Source: Streptomyces sp. HM190 (lineage in GTDB: Bacteria; Actinomycetota; Actinomycetes; Streptomycetales; Streptomycetaceae). Taken from it: a stretch of 64,000 nucleotides of DNA. Every line of letters begins with the position of its first letter. Position 1 is the first letter of the stretch. Location: the NCBI RefSeq assembly GCF_009857135.1, contig NZ_CP047318.1, positions 5,146,001 to 5,210,000 on the forward strand, given 5' to 3'. The translations under genes were made by a program, and so were the position numbers. The notes below the pieces were generated by a model. The model ran no database searches. It was not told where the DNA came from and worked only from the letters and a program-made list of their open reading frames with translations. Below are positions 26,912 to 34,849 of this stretch, piece by piece.

Positions 26912-27700
26912 TCACGCCTCCCAGGTGACGAAGCCGTCGGTGCCGCTCACCTGCGCCACACCGCCGTAGATCGTGCCGTCTGCCTCGGGGACGAGCTTCC
27001 AGTCGCCGTCCTGCCAGCGCACGGTCACCGAGGCGGAGCCGTAGCCGCCGCCCCCCATGCCGCTGACCAGGACCATCACGGTCGCCTGCGAGCGGTTGTA
27101 CGTCAGGACCGTGAAGCCGGTGTAGCCGCCGGCGTCGGGGGATCCCGTCGTGGACTTGTCACCCGACTGGGTACGTGTCCGGATCAGCGCGTCACGGCCG
27201 GCGCCCGGCACGACCTGCCGTTCGACGACCTCGCGCCAGCCGTCGTAGCTGAGGTGGTCGGTGATGGAGTGGACGGCCATGACGGCACCCATCGGGGTGC
27301 GGGCGAAGCAGGACCAGACCGGCCCGTCGTACTTCAGCGGTCCCGCCGTCCTCGACACCGGGACCAGGCCGGTGCCGTTGGCCTTCCAGTGGAAGTCGCG
27401 CGGCGCCTTCGTGGGCCGGGCCTGCACGCTGTCGTCGGTACGGCAGCCGGCCGGGCGGTCCTGCGGGCCGTCGTCACCGGAGTCCGGCCCGGACCGCCGG
27501 TCCGAGGTCGAGGTCGGCGCGGGGCTCGGGTCGCCGGACGCGCCGGACGACTCCCCGGCGCCGTTGCCGGTGACCGCGAACAGCGCCGCGAGGAGGACCA
27601 GCACCCCCAGGAACCCGGCCGACAGGATCCAGCCCCGCTGCTGCCAGAACGGCTGCTCCCACTCCCCGCTGCCCCCTCGGGCCCGGCCGGAATTCAGCAT
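26912..27700 (-). CDS. Membrane-anchored protein of the secretion locus
   Basis: 262 residues. One membrane segment (GWILSAGFLGVLVLLAALFAV, about residues 23-43) is followed by a Ser/Asp/Pro-rich linker and an extracytoplasmic domain containing FHWKANGTGLVPVSRTAGP, WSCFARTPMGAVMAVHSI and VTVRWQDGDWKLVPEADG. Two cysteines (in AGCRTDD and WSCFARTP) could form a disulfide. Its position between VirB2-like and VirB6-like genes suggests a structural channel subunit, perhaps in the place of VirB8. I do not recognise the domain. AAAGGGGGAG precedes the ATG. Confidence 0.82.
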   Translation of the reverse strand: MLNSGRARGGSGEWEQPFWQQRGWILSAGFLGVLVLLAALFAVTGNGAGESSGASGDPSPAPTSTSDRRSGPDSGDDGPQDRPAGCRTDDSVQARPTKAPRDFHWKANGTGLVPVSRTAGPLKYDGPVWSCFARTPMGAVMAVHSITDHLSYDGWREVVERQVVPGAGRDALIRTRTQSGDKSTTGSPDAGGYTGFTVLTYNRSQATVMVLVSGMGGGGYGSASVTVRWQDGDWKLVPEADGTIYGGVAQVSGTDGFVTWEA

Positions 27701-27734
27701 CGTCGCTCCCCCTTTCGACTCGCCGGTTGACGGA

Positions 27735-28034
27735 CTACGCGAAGACGAAGTTCACGAGCGGGCCGGCGGCGGCGACGAGGACACAGCCGCCGAGGACCAT
27801 GCCGAGGCGGCCCATGTGCTCCGAGCCCTCACCGCGGCGCATCGAGATCGCCATCATCGCGCCGGTGATCAGCACGCCCGCGACGCCCGCCGCGGTACCG
27901 GCCCAGGCGACGATGCCGAGCACGGTGTCGACCTTGCCGGTGAGGGCGCCGGGGGCGTCGCGGTTGGGGTTCGGGACGCTCCCGTCCGCCAGGTAGACGG
28001 CCTGCTGCGCCTTGGTGGCTATCGCGTTCAGCAT
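27735..28034 (-). CDS. VirB2/TrbC-like small membrane protein
   Basis: 99 residues with two membrane helices (VLGIVAWAGTAAGVAGVLITGAMMAI and LGMVLGGCVLVAAAGPLVNFVF) joined by a short basic/acidic loop (RRGEGSEHMGR), the topology of VirB2/TrbC pilins. It is clearly paralogous to the 86-residue protein at 28410-28670: both have AW...AAGV, M.IS.R.GEG.EH and GP.V.FV. A GGGGAG element precedes the ATG at 28034. A pilus or channel-lining role is inferred. Confidence 0.85.
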   Translation of the reverse strand: MLNAIATKAQQAVYLADGSVPNPNRDAPGALTGKVDTVLGIVAWAGTAAGVAGVLITGAMMAISMRRGEGSEHMGRLGMVLGGCVLVAAAGPLVNFVFA

Positions 28035-28409
28035 GTGGTTTCTCCCCGTTTCGGCCGGCCGCGGCAGGGCGGTCGACGTCAACTCACTTGAGCGGATGGG
28101 TGCTTGGGGCGCTGCCGGGGCCGGTGTCAGCTGCCCGGGTTCCCGGTCGCCCTGTGAGCTTGGCGACTCCTGTGACCCTGGGCCAAGCGATGTAGTGATC
28201 CAGCACCGGGCGGTGACGTGGTCGTGACAGACGGGAACTGTTCGTCATGTCCGCAACAGTGACGTGCCGTCAGTAAGTCCCGGACCTGCGGAGAAGCGGA
28301 GTGTGTCGTACCGGTGTGCGAAATGGGGGGGGCGGGTGTGCGGATACGGTGACGGCCCGTCGGTTCCCCCGGAACCGACGGGCCGTCACCCGCGCTCGGT
28401 CACAGTCCG
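28035..28409. other. Gap between the two VirB2-like genes
   Basis: 375 bp without a gene. The 28410 side holds a strong hairpin (28349-28390). The rest (about 28085-28345) must carry the promoter for the downstream VirB2-like-to-DUF4913 operon, but no clear -35/-10 pair was found. Short atgt/gtca-rich stretches near 28230-28280 are less GC-rich than the surroundings. Confidence 0.5.
28349..28390 (-). terminator. Strong terminator hairpin after the first VirB2-like gene
   Basis: ggtgacggcccgtcggttcc (28349-28368) and ggaaccgacgggccgtcacc (28371-28390) form a perfect 20-bp inverted repeat with almost no loop. It lies 20 bp past the stop of the gene at 28410-28670. Confidence 0.9.
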
Positions 28410-28670
28410 TCACATCACGAAGTCCACGATCGGCCCCGCCGTCGCGCCGATGACGCAGGCGCCCATCACCATCGCGAACTGGGTGAGGTGCTCGTCGCCC
28501 TCCCCGGACCGGAGCGAGACGGCCATCCGGGAGCCGACGAGCAGCAGCCCGCACACCCCGGCCGCCGTCACCAGCCAGGCGAGGATGTTCAGCACGTAGT
28601 TCAGCTCGTAGGTGACCGCCCCCGGCGGCCCGGCCACGGTGGTGGCCGCGGCGTACACGGTGTGGCTCAT
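28410..28670 (-). CDS. VirB2/TrbC-like small membrane protein, second paralogue
   Basis: 86 residues with two membrane helices (VLNILAWLVTAAGVCGLLLVG and FAMVMGACVIGATAGPIVDFVM) around the loop SRMAVSLRSGEGDEH. It is paralogous to the protein at 27735-28034. GGGAGG sits 4-5 bp before the ATG, and the start overlaps the stop of the P-loop gene by 4 bp, so the two are coupled. The strong terminator downstream separates it from the remaining secretion genes, which allows different expression of the two pilin-like proteins. Confidence 0.85.
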   Translation of the reverse strand: MSHTVYAAATTVAGPPGAVTYELNYVLNILAWLVTAAGVCGLLLVGSRMAVSLRSGEGDEHLTQFAMVMGACVIGATAGPIVDFVM

Positions 28671-29191
28671 GGGGTCCTCCCGGTCAGACGGGCCAGCGCC
28701 GCGCTCTCCCGCGGCGGCGGGCCGGTGAGATCGCCGGTGCGCCAGGCGGGCACCCAGGGAACCCGGTGGACGCCGACGACCGAACCGATCACCTTGACGC
28801 GCTGCACGAGCTGCCGCGGCAGCCGTCCGGGCGCGTCCGCGACCAGCACGATCGCGTCGAGGTCGAGTCCCGGCGGCGCGTCGCCCCGCCGGAAGATGTC
28901 GAGGGTGTGCGAGACCGCGTCGAGTCCGGCGGCGTGCGTCCGGCCCACCAGCAGCACGGATCCGGGCTCACCGTGGTCCGGCCGGGGCCAGTTGCGGCCC
29001 GCGTCGTGACCGCCGAAGACCGCGGCGAGGGTGGTGGACCCGGCGCCGCCGTGCGTGGCGACCCAGGAGAACCGCCGTGCTCCGGCGGTCGCCAGTGGCT
29101 CCGGCTCCTGCGGCGGCGCCTCCGCCTCCCCGACGGGACCCCGCAGCCAGATCTCCGGCCCGGCCGCCGCCCGCCCTGCATTCCCCTGCAT
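28667..29191 (-). CDS. MinD/ParA-like P-loop protein (DUF6668-like)
   Basis: About 174 residues from the ATG at 29191 (GTG at 29194 also possible). The segment WVATHGGAGSTTLAAVFGG is a deviant Walker A of the MinD/ParA class, followed by VLLVGRTHAAGLDAVSHTLD and IVLVADAPGRLPRQLVQRV, a Walker B-like strand and adenine-binding region. It resembles what I know as DUF6668, a guess at family level. Upstream in-frame starts up to 29446 would read through 7-bp tandem repeats and were rejected. It probably positions or regulates the secretion apparatus, by analogy with ParA-like partners of T4SS. Confidence 0.75.
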   Translation of the reverse strand: MQGNAGRAAAGPEIWLRGPVGEAEAPPQEPEPLATAGARRFSWVATHGGAGSTTLAAVFGGHDAGRNWPRPDHGEPGSVLLVGRTHAAGLDAVSHTLDIFRRGDAPPGLDLDAIVLVADAPGRLPRQLVQRVKVIGSVVGVHRVPWVPAWRTGDLTGPPPRESAALARLTGRTP

Positions 29192-29194
29192 CAC

Positions 29195-29610
29195 CGCATC
29201 ACCACTCTCCCCCGCTTCCACAGCCGACCACCGAAGTCTCCCCGACCCGACGGCACCACCGGCCCGCCGACCGGCCCACCGCACCGCCGACGGGCGTGCC
29301 GCACCGCCGAGTCGGCACCGTCTGACGGCGCGTCGGGCCGTCGGCGGTTCCGACCGCTCGGCCTGTCGCGCCGGACCGTCGGGCGGTCGGCGGTCGGCGG
29401 TCGGCGGTCGGCGGTCGGCGGTCCGCAGTCCCGTCGCGGTGCTCACCCCCGATCTTCACCCGGGTTCAGGCGCTTGGGAATTGGGGCGTGAGTTCCTGCT
29501 ACGAGCCTGTGACGTGCTGGTGACGCGGGGAGCGCGGGGGAGCGGAGAGACTCGACTGGCCGGCCTGGACTGGCAGGAACATGACTGGACTGCGGCGCTG
29601 AGGGGAGCAG
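29195..29610. promoter_or_regulatory. Divergent control region of the secretion locus
   Basis: About 415 bp between the minus-strand P-loop gene and the plus-strand wall-hydrolase gene. It should hold the promoters for both arms. It includes five 7-bp tandem repeats at 29383-29417. Sequence around 29445-29520 is less GC-rich (gcttgggaattggggcgtgag) and is the best place for the plus-strand promoter; no -35/-10 pair is convincing. Confidence 0.5.
29383..29417. repeat. Five perfect 7-bp tandem repeats
   Basis: The unit gcggtcg occurs five times in a row, with a sixth partial copy. The 7-bp period would shift frame on any change of copy number, which argues that this DNA is not coding and supports a short start for the P-loop gene. 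Confidence 0.9.
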
Positions 29611-30648
29611 ATGTCCAACGGGGGTGGGTCCACCACGGGCTGGGTCGTCGGCGGTTCCGTCGCGGCCGTGCTGATGCCCGTGGTCATGATGGTCGCGGTG
29701 AGCGGGGGAGGCCAGGCCGACGCCGAGGAACAGGGCGGCGTCGGCGGCGGCCTCAAGAACGGACAGGTCCCCGCGGAGTACGTGCCGTGGGTGCTCAAGG
29801 CGGGCTCGATGTGCGACATCATCAAGCCGGCCGTGATCGCCGCGCAGATCGAGGCGGAGTCGGGCTGGAACCCCAACGCCCGGTCCCCCGTGGGCGCCGA
29901 GGGCCTGAGCCAGTTCATGCCGGGCACCTGGCGGACCTGGGGCCGCGACGACGACGGCAACGGCCGGACCTCCCCGTACGACCCCGGTGACGCGATCATG
30001 GCGCAGGGCCGCTACGACTGCGCGCTTGCCAAGCAGGTCCAGGGCTACAAGGACCGCGGCCGGGCCGCCGGCGACACCCTCGACCTGACGCTCGCCGCGT
30101 ACAACGCGGGCCCCGGCGCGGTCGAGCAGTACGGCGGCATCCCGCCCTACAAGGAGACCCAGGACTACGTCGTCCGCATCAAGTCCCTGATCGCCAAGTA
30201 CGAGTCGGTGGACGACCCGCCGGGCAAGCTCCCACCGGGCAGGCAGATGGCGATGCCGCTGGCCGGCAACCCGCCCGTGACCTCCCCGTACGGTTGGCGG
30301 ATGCACCCCACGCTCGGCGTCCGCAAGCTGCACACCGGTACCGACTTCGGTGTGGCGGCGGGCACCCCGGTGCTGGCCGCCCGCGACGGAGTGGTCACCT
30401 TCGCCGGCTGGACCAACGGATACGGCAACCGCGTCGTCATCTCCCACGGGACCATCGACGGCGACCAGATCTCCACCACGTACAACCACATGCTCGCGGG
30501 GCTCAGCGTCAAGGCCGGCGACCACGTCAAGGTCGGGCAGCGCGTGGGGCCGGTCGGCTCCACCGGCTACTCGACGGGCGCCCACCTCCACTTCGAGGTG
30601 ATGCGCAACGGCACGTACGTGGATCCGGCGCCCTGGCTGGGCCTGTAG
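29611..30648 (+). CDS. VirB1-like bifunctional wall hydrolase (SLT + M23)
   Basis: 345 residues. A membrane/signal segment (VVGGSVAAVLMPVVMMVAV, about 12-30) is followed by a transglycosylase SLT domain: IEAESGWNPNARS with Glu81/83, EGLSQFMPGTW and AAYNAGPGAVEQYGG. The C-terminal LytM/M23 peptidase has HTGTDFG (His241, Asp245) and HLHFE (His325, His327), the complete zinc-ligand set. It should cut both glycan and peptide bonds to open peptidoglycan for the channel, as VirB1-type proteins do. A GAGGGGAGC element precedes the ATG. First gene of the plus-strand arm. Confidence 0.93.
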   Translation: MSNGGGSTTGWVVGGSVAAVLMPVVMMVAVSGGGQADAEEQGGVGGGLKNGQVPAEYVPWVLKAGSMCDIIKPAVIAAQIEAESGWNPNARSPVGAEGLSQFMPGTWRTWGRDDDGNGRTSPYDPGDAIMAQGRYDCALAKQVQGYKDRGRAAGDTLDLTLAAYNAGPGAVEQYGGIPPYKETQDYVVRIKSLIAKYESVDDPPGKLPPGRQMAMPLAGNPPVTSPYGWRMHPTLGVRKLHTGTDFGVAAGTPVLAARDGVVTFAGWTNGYGNRVVISHGTIDGDQISTTYNHMLAGLSVKAGDHVKVGQRVGPVGSTGYSTGAHLHFEVMRNGTYVDPAPWLGL

Positions 30649-30704
30649 GGACGGCACGGACGATGACGACGGGGAAGGACACCGAGGTGAGGAGGGGGAC
30701 GACG

Positions 30705-31517
30705 ATGGTCAGGAGGAACGACGGGCGCCGGGGGCCCGGCGCCCGCACGGGAGCGGGCGGGCGCCGCGCGTCCGGCGGGCTCCGCCGGGCGGGGGCGGTG
30801 GTGCTCGCCACCGTGACCGGCACGGCGGTCCTCACCGCGTGCGGTCTGCAGGACCACCGCGAGACGGTCGGCGGCGGCCCCGGCGCCTCGGCCGGACCGT
30901 CGGTCGCCCCCAAGGCCCCGCTGCCGTCCGGCAGACCGCTGGGCGACGACGCGCGCGTGCCGAGTCCGTCCGGCGTCGACGACCTGGACGCCACCTCCGT
31001 CTCCAGGGCGTGGGCCGAGGTCGCGTACGGCTACGACACCAAGTACGACATGAGCCCGCACGACGCGCTCCTGCGCACCGCGCGCTGGCTCACCCCGGAC
31101 AAGCGGAGGGCGGAGCGGGCGTACCGCTCCGCGAGCGGCGCGGGCGAGAGCTGGAACTCCTGGGCGGCGCACCGGGCGTGGACGACCGTCGAGGTGGAGT
31201 TCGACGACGACGGCGACGCGCCCTCCGACACCGCGACCGAGGCGTACCGCGCCGTGTTCGTCGACGGCGAGGCGCACGGCCGGGACGGCTGGACGGGGAC
31301 CGGTCCACAGGCCACGGTGTATCTGAAGCTGGTGCGTTCGGGGAAGGGCGAGCCATGGCGGGTCGACGATGTGCGTACGGTGGAGGCCGCGGCGCAACCG
31401 ACGGCGTCGCCCTCCGCGGCGTCGTACACGGGAACCGGCGGGAAACCGGTGTTTCCCGCGTCGCCGGTCTCCTTCGACCTCCTGTCCGCCGTTTCTCCTT
31501 CTGCCCGACCCGAGTGA
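30705..31517 (+). CDS. Lipoprotein of the secretion locus, possible VirB8/TcpC-like fold
   Basis: About 270 residues. I chose the ATG at 30705, which has GGAGGGGG 6 bp upstream; an ATG at 30663 is an alternative. The N-terminus is basic, then a lipoprotein signal (VVLATVTGTAVLTAC, lipobox LTAC). The mature part has SRAWAEVAYGYDTKYDMSP, LRTARWLTPDKR and VYLKLVRSGKGEPWRVDDVR, a pattern that looks like an NTF2/VirB8-type domain. That match is inference. It ends in a Ser/Thr/Pro tail. Its 57-bp separation from the wall hydrolase and the overlapped ribosome site of the next gene indicate one operon. Confidence 0.8.
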   Translation: MVRRNDGRRGPGARTGAGGRRASGGLRRAGAVVLATVTGTAVLTACGLQDHRETVGGGPGASAGPSVAPKAPLPSGRPLGDDARVPSPSGVDDLDATSVSRAWAEVAYGYDTKYDMSPHDALLRTARWLTPDKRRAERAYRSASGAGESWNSWAAHRAWTTVEVEFDDDGDAPSDTATEAYRAVFVDGEAHGRDGWTGTGPQATVYLKLVRSGKGEPWRVDDVRTVEAAAQPTASPSAASYTGTGGKPVFPASPVSFDLLSAVSPSARPE

Positions 31518-31524
31518 GGGAACG

Positions 31525-33849
31525 ATGACTCGACTCAGCCGCGAACAGAAGCGGGAACTCAAGCGTGCGGGCCGCGCCCCCGCTCCGGCCGGGCTGACCC
31601 CGATCGACGTACGGGTCTCCGCCGAGGCCGGTGCGACCGTCGGCGGCATGCCGGTCCCGGCGGCCGCGGGGGAGTCCCTGCAGACCGCCACGCTCGACTA
31701 CCTCCACCGTCTCGCGCTCGCCACCGGCCATCCCGTCCTCGCCACGGTCCACGACGAACGCATCGGCTACGTCGTACCGCTCCAGATCCACGTCGACGGC
31801 TCCAGCCGTTTCGCGGGGGAGCCGGTCCAGGTCGGCGAGCCGAGGGGGGACGTCACGCCAACGTCCCGCCCCGCGCCCGCACCCTTGCCCGCGGCCCCGC
31901 CCGCGCCCCCGGCCGCAGAGCCGGTCGCCGCGCCGGGCCCGCGCCGGGACAGGTCGACGTACGTGCTGCGCGCGGTACCGGAGTCGGCGGTACGGGCGAT
32001 GCCCGAGCAGGAGCGGACGGCACCGGAAGAACCACCGCGGGCCCAGCCGCAGGGGCAGGCCCGGCCGCAGGTGCAGGCCCGGGTGCCGTCGCAGCAGCAC
32101 CCCGTCCGGCAGCAGCCGCCCCAGAGGGATGTCCGGCCGCAGCCGCACGTGCAGGAGCCGCCGCAGCCGCAGCCGCAGCCTCAGCTGAAGCGGGAGCCCA
32201 GCACGATGCGGCTGTCGGCGGTCGAGCCGGCGCCGTCAGCGGTCGAGCCGCCGCCGTCAACCGGGGACCCGGTCGGTCACCCGGTGGCTCCCGAGCGGCC
32301 GAGGCGGGAGCCGAGCACGCTTCCGCTGACGGCGGCGAAGGCCACCGCTCCCGGCCAGGAGCCGGCCGGCGCCCCGGCCGAGCCCCCGGCTGCCGCCGAG
32401 CCGAGGCGGGAGCCCCCGACGATGCCGCTCACCGCGGCGAAGCCGGCGGCTGGCGCCGTCGCCCCGTCGACCTTCGTGCTGCGCGCCGTCCCGGAGCCCG
32501 AGGACGGCCCCCTCGCCCGGCCGTCCCGCACGCCCGACCTCCCCCTCACCCTCCCCGGCATCGCCGTCACCCCCGACGACGCGCCCCACCGGCACGGCGA
32601 GACGTCCCACCCCGCCCCCACGACCGGGCCCGCGGCCGGGGAGTACGGCGGGTCCGCCGGTACGGCTGTGCCGGGGGCGGACGCCTACGGGCGGGCAGGA
32701 GCGGATTCCGGCCACGCGACCGCTCCCCCGTCCGGCGCCTACGCGCAGGCGGCGGACCAGTCCGTCGGCGTCGCCCTCCCCCCGGCCGGGGAGTTCGGCC
32801 CCGCGCGGGGTGACGCAGCCGTCCACACGCCCGAGGCTCCGCCGGTCCCCACGTCGGCAGCGTCCCCCGACCCGTCGGACGCCGCGCCCTCCTACGCGCC
32901 GCACGAGCCCGCGCCCGCAGCGGAGTTGAGCCCCAGCGCCCTGGAGCCGCAGCCGTTGCCCCCGGGACGGCAGCCGGCGGCGGCCCAGGCCCCCGTGCAC
33001 CAGGCCCCGGCCCGCACGGCCGGGGCGGAGCCGGAGCGCCCGGCCGCCGTCGCGCCCGACCCCGTCGGCGCCCACCTCTCCGACGCGGTCCCGCCGTCGG
33101 GCCCCGTCTCGCTGGACCCGCAGCCCTGGCCGCCGGTGGCGCCGCACACTCCGCCGCCGGCCCCGGTCCGGGTGACCGCGCCGGAACCCGCCCTCGCACC
33201 GGCCCCGCCGGAGGAGTCCGCGGCCGACCCGTACTCCGCTCCCCCGTGGAAGGTGGCGGACGAGGAAGGCGGCCCCAGGCCCGCCCCCGTGCGCGAGTTC
33301 GACGCCGTCGCCGAGTCCGTGCTGGACCTGGAGGAGTCCGACGGGGCGGCCGCCCCCTCGCCCTTCGCTGAACCTGTCTCGCGCATCAACGAGGCCGTGA
33401 AGATGGGCCGTATCCAGGAGGCCGCGGAGATGGCCGAGCACACCGTCGCCCAGGCGACGGCGACCCTCGGTCCCCAGCACGCCGAGGTGCTCCGCCTGCG
33501 TGAACTGACCGCGTACATCGCCTACCTGGCCGGTGACGCGCTCAGGTCCTTCCATCTGTCCCTCGACCTGGCCGCCCTGCGGCACCGGCTGCGCGACCCC
33601 CGCGCCGCGTACGGCAACATCCAGAGCGCGGCGGCGGCCTGGCGCGCGGTCCGCGACCCGCTCCAGGGCCTGCACCTGGGCCGCGACCTGATCGCCGTGT
33701 GGGCCGAGCTCGCCGCGGACACCGGTCCCGCCGCCGACGACGTGGAGCAGCTGGAGAAGGCCCGCACCCGTATGGGCCGCCTCGCCGAACGGGCCCGCGC
33801 CCTGGACGCCGACCCCTACGCGAGGAGCCCGCACGCCCATGGCCAGTGA
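31525..33849 (+). CDS. Large Pro-rich protein with C-terminal TPR-like domain
   Basis: 774 residues, soluble. A short N-terminal domain (to about residue 100; TATLDYLHRLALATGHPVLA, YVVPLQIHVDGSSRFAGEP) is followed by about 500 residues of Pro/Ala/Glu-rich disorder with repeats of REPSTMPLTAAK-like motifs and STFVLRAVPE. The C-terminal about 160 residues form helices of a TPR type (INEAVKMGRIQEAAEMAEHT, AEVLRLRELTAYIAYLAGD, RAAYGNIQSAAAAWRAVRDP). The repeats ending in LRAVPE resemble docking peptides. A scaffold linking parts of the apparatus is inference. GAGGGA 4 bp before the ATG overlaps the preceding stop. Confidence 0.85.
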   Translation: MTRLSREQKRELKRAGRAPAPAGLTPIDVRVSAEAGATVGGMPVPAAAGESLQTATLDYLHRLALATGHPVLATVHDERIGYVVPLQIHVDGSSRFAGEPVQVGEPRGDVTPTSRPAPAPLPAAPPAPPAAEPVAAPGPRRDRSTYVLRAVPESAVRAMPEQERTAPEEPPRAQPQGQARPQVQARVPSQQHPVRQQPPQRDVRPQPHVQEPPQPQPQPQLKREPSTMRLSAVEPAPSAVEPPPSTGDPVGHPVAPERPRREPSTLPLTAAKATAPGQEPAGAPAEPPAAAEPRREPPTMPLTAAKPAAGAVAPSTFVLRAVPEPEDGPLARPSRTPDLPLTLPGIAVTPDDAPHRHGETSHPAPTTGPAAGEYGGSAGTAVPGADAYGRAGADSGHATAPPSGAYAQAADQSVGVALPPAGEFGPARGDAAVHTPEAPPVPTSAASPDPSDAAPSYAPHEPAPAAELSPSALEPQPLPPGRQPAAAQAPVHQAPARTAGAEPERPAAVAPDPVGAHLSDAVPPSGPVSLDPQPWPPVAPHTPPPAPVRVTAPEPALAPAPPEESAADPYSAPPWKVADEEGGPRPAPVREFDAVAESVLDLEESDGAAAPSPFAEPVSRINEAVKMGRIQEAAEMAEHTVAQATATLGPQHAEVLRLRELTAYIAYLAGDALRSFHLSLDLAALRHRLRDPRAAYGNIQSAAAAWRAVRDPLQGLHLGRDLIAVWAELAADTGPAADDVEQLEKARTRMGRLAERARALDADPYARSPHAHGQ

Positions 33850-34588
33850 CAGCGGACACGGCGGCCCCCGCCACGCCGGCACCCCCCGGACGGCCGGCCG
33901 CACCCCGGCCGCCCCGCCCCATTCCGGGGACTCGGCCACCCCATCGTCACTCCCGGAGGCCGCCCGCCACCGCACCACGCGGCGGCGGCCGTCCACTCCC
34001 GCGGAGCGAACCCCTCGCCCCCGCGTGGAGGTCCACGTCAACGAGCTGACCGGAACTATGAGTTGGCGCACGCTCGACGACGACCGGGCGGCCCGGTCCG
34101 CACGCGCCTCGGCGGCGTACGCCGGTCAGGGCGCCCCTGGCCCCCGTCGCGCCCGTGCGCCCCTGTCCCGCCTTCCCGGTGAGGCCCCCTGGAGCGCGCG
34201 GGCCGCGGCGTTGCGTTCCGCGGGACTCGACCCGGCCCGCGCCCCCGCGAGGGGCGCCGCGCCGGTTCCGACGCACCCGGCGGCCGTACGAGCCGCCCTG
34301 GGCGTCGACGCCGCGTCGCTCGGCCCGGAGCGGCTCGGGGCGCACCTGGCCCGGATCGGCGCCCTGCGCTCCGCGGTCGCCGCCGACCTGGCCCGAGGCT
34401 CCCGCATGCCCCCGGCGGTCGCCTCCCGCCTCCGCTCGACGACCACCACCCCGGCTCTCGCCCACGCCCTCACCGCCGAACGCGCCGCCGCCGTGCCCCG
34501 TACTTCCGCCGCGGCGGCCACCAGACCGCCGACCCCTGTCGTACGACCGGCGTCGGCGCCGGGGCCGGGCGTGCCCCACCGCCGCTGA
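33839..34588 (+). CDS. Unknown protein, last gene of the plus-strand secretion arm
   Basis: 249 residues, Arg/Ala/Pro-rich, no membrane segment or signal peptide. A less disordered core lies around residues 60-200 (VEVHVNELTGTMSWRTLDDD, RLGAHLARIGALRSAVAADL, AVASRLRSTTTTPALAHAL). I do not recognise it. The ATG lies 11 bp inside the upstream gene, with GAGGAG about 14 bp upstream, so it is translated from the same message. Coding strand choice is supported by third-position GC and the overlap; the opposite-strand frame is a shadow. Confidence 0.7.
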   Translation: MASDSGHGGPRHAGTPRTAGRTPAAPPHSGDSATPSSLPEAARHRTTRRRPSTPAERTPRPRVEVHVNELTGTMSWRTLDDDRAARSARASAAYAGQGAPGPRRARAPLSRLPGEAPWSARAAALRSAGLDPARAPARGAAPVPTHPAAVRAALGVDAASLGPERLGAHLARIGALRSAVAADLARGSRMPPAVASRLRSTTTTPALAHALTAERAAAVPRTSAAAATRPPTPVVRPASAPGPGVPHRR

Positions 34589-34849
34589 CCGGCGCGGGGC
34601 GACGCGCGACGGACACGCCTCCGGGGGCCGGCCGCGACATGGCGTCACCGACCGGCCCCGGACACGGACACACCCCGCGCGGAGCGCGGGCGCCGACGCA
34701 CTGCCGCGCCCTGCTCCGCCCTCCCGGGCGCGGCGCCCGTCACGGCGCCCGCGTCCCCGGCCGGCTCCTGCCGTCACGCTCAAGGGCCGGCGCCCGTCAC
34801 GGCGCCCGCGTCCCCGGCCGGCTCCTGCCTCGTTCCCGGCTGCCGGGTC
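34589..34849. other. Intergenic region ending the secretion locus
   Basis: 260 bp between the plus-strand arm and the convergent aminopeptidase gene. It contains a 41-bp sequence repeated 57 bp apart and GC palindromes such as cgcggagcgcggg and gccggc. It probably serves as a terminator for both sides. No gene is seen. Confidence 0.5.
34732..34829. repeat. Two 41-bp direct repeats 57 bp apart
   Basis: Copies at 34732-34772 and 34789-34829 are identical, starting ggcgcccgtcacggcgcccg. The repeat is just past the last secretion gene. Confidence 0.9.

Noticed and set aside
29192..29446. Longer N-terminus for the P-loop protein
   Set aside because: Would be read through 7-bp repeats and Arg/Pro-rich sequence; a start at 29191 places the P-loop normally.
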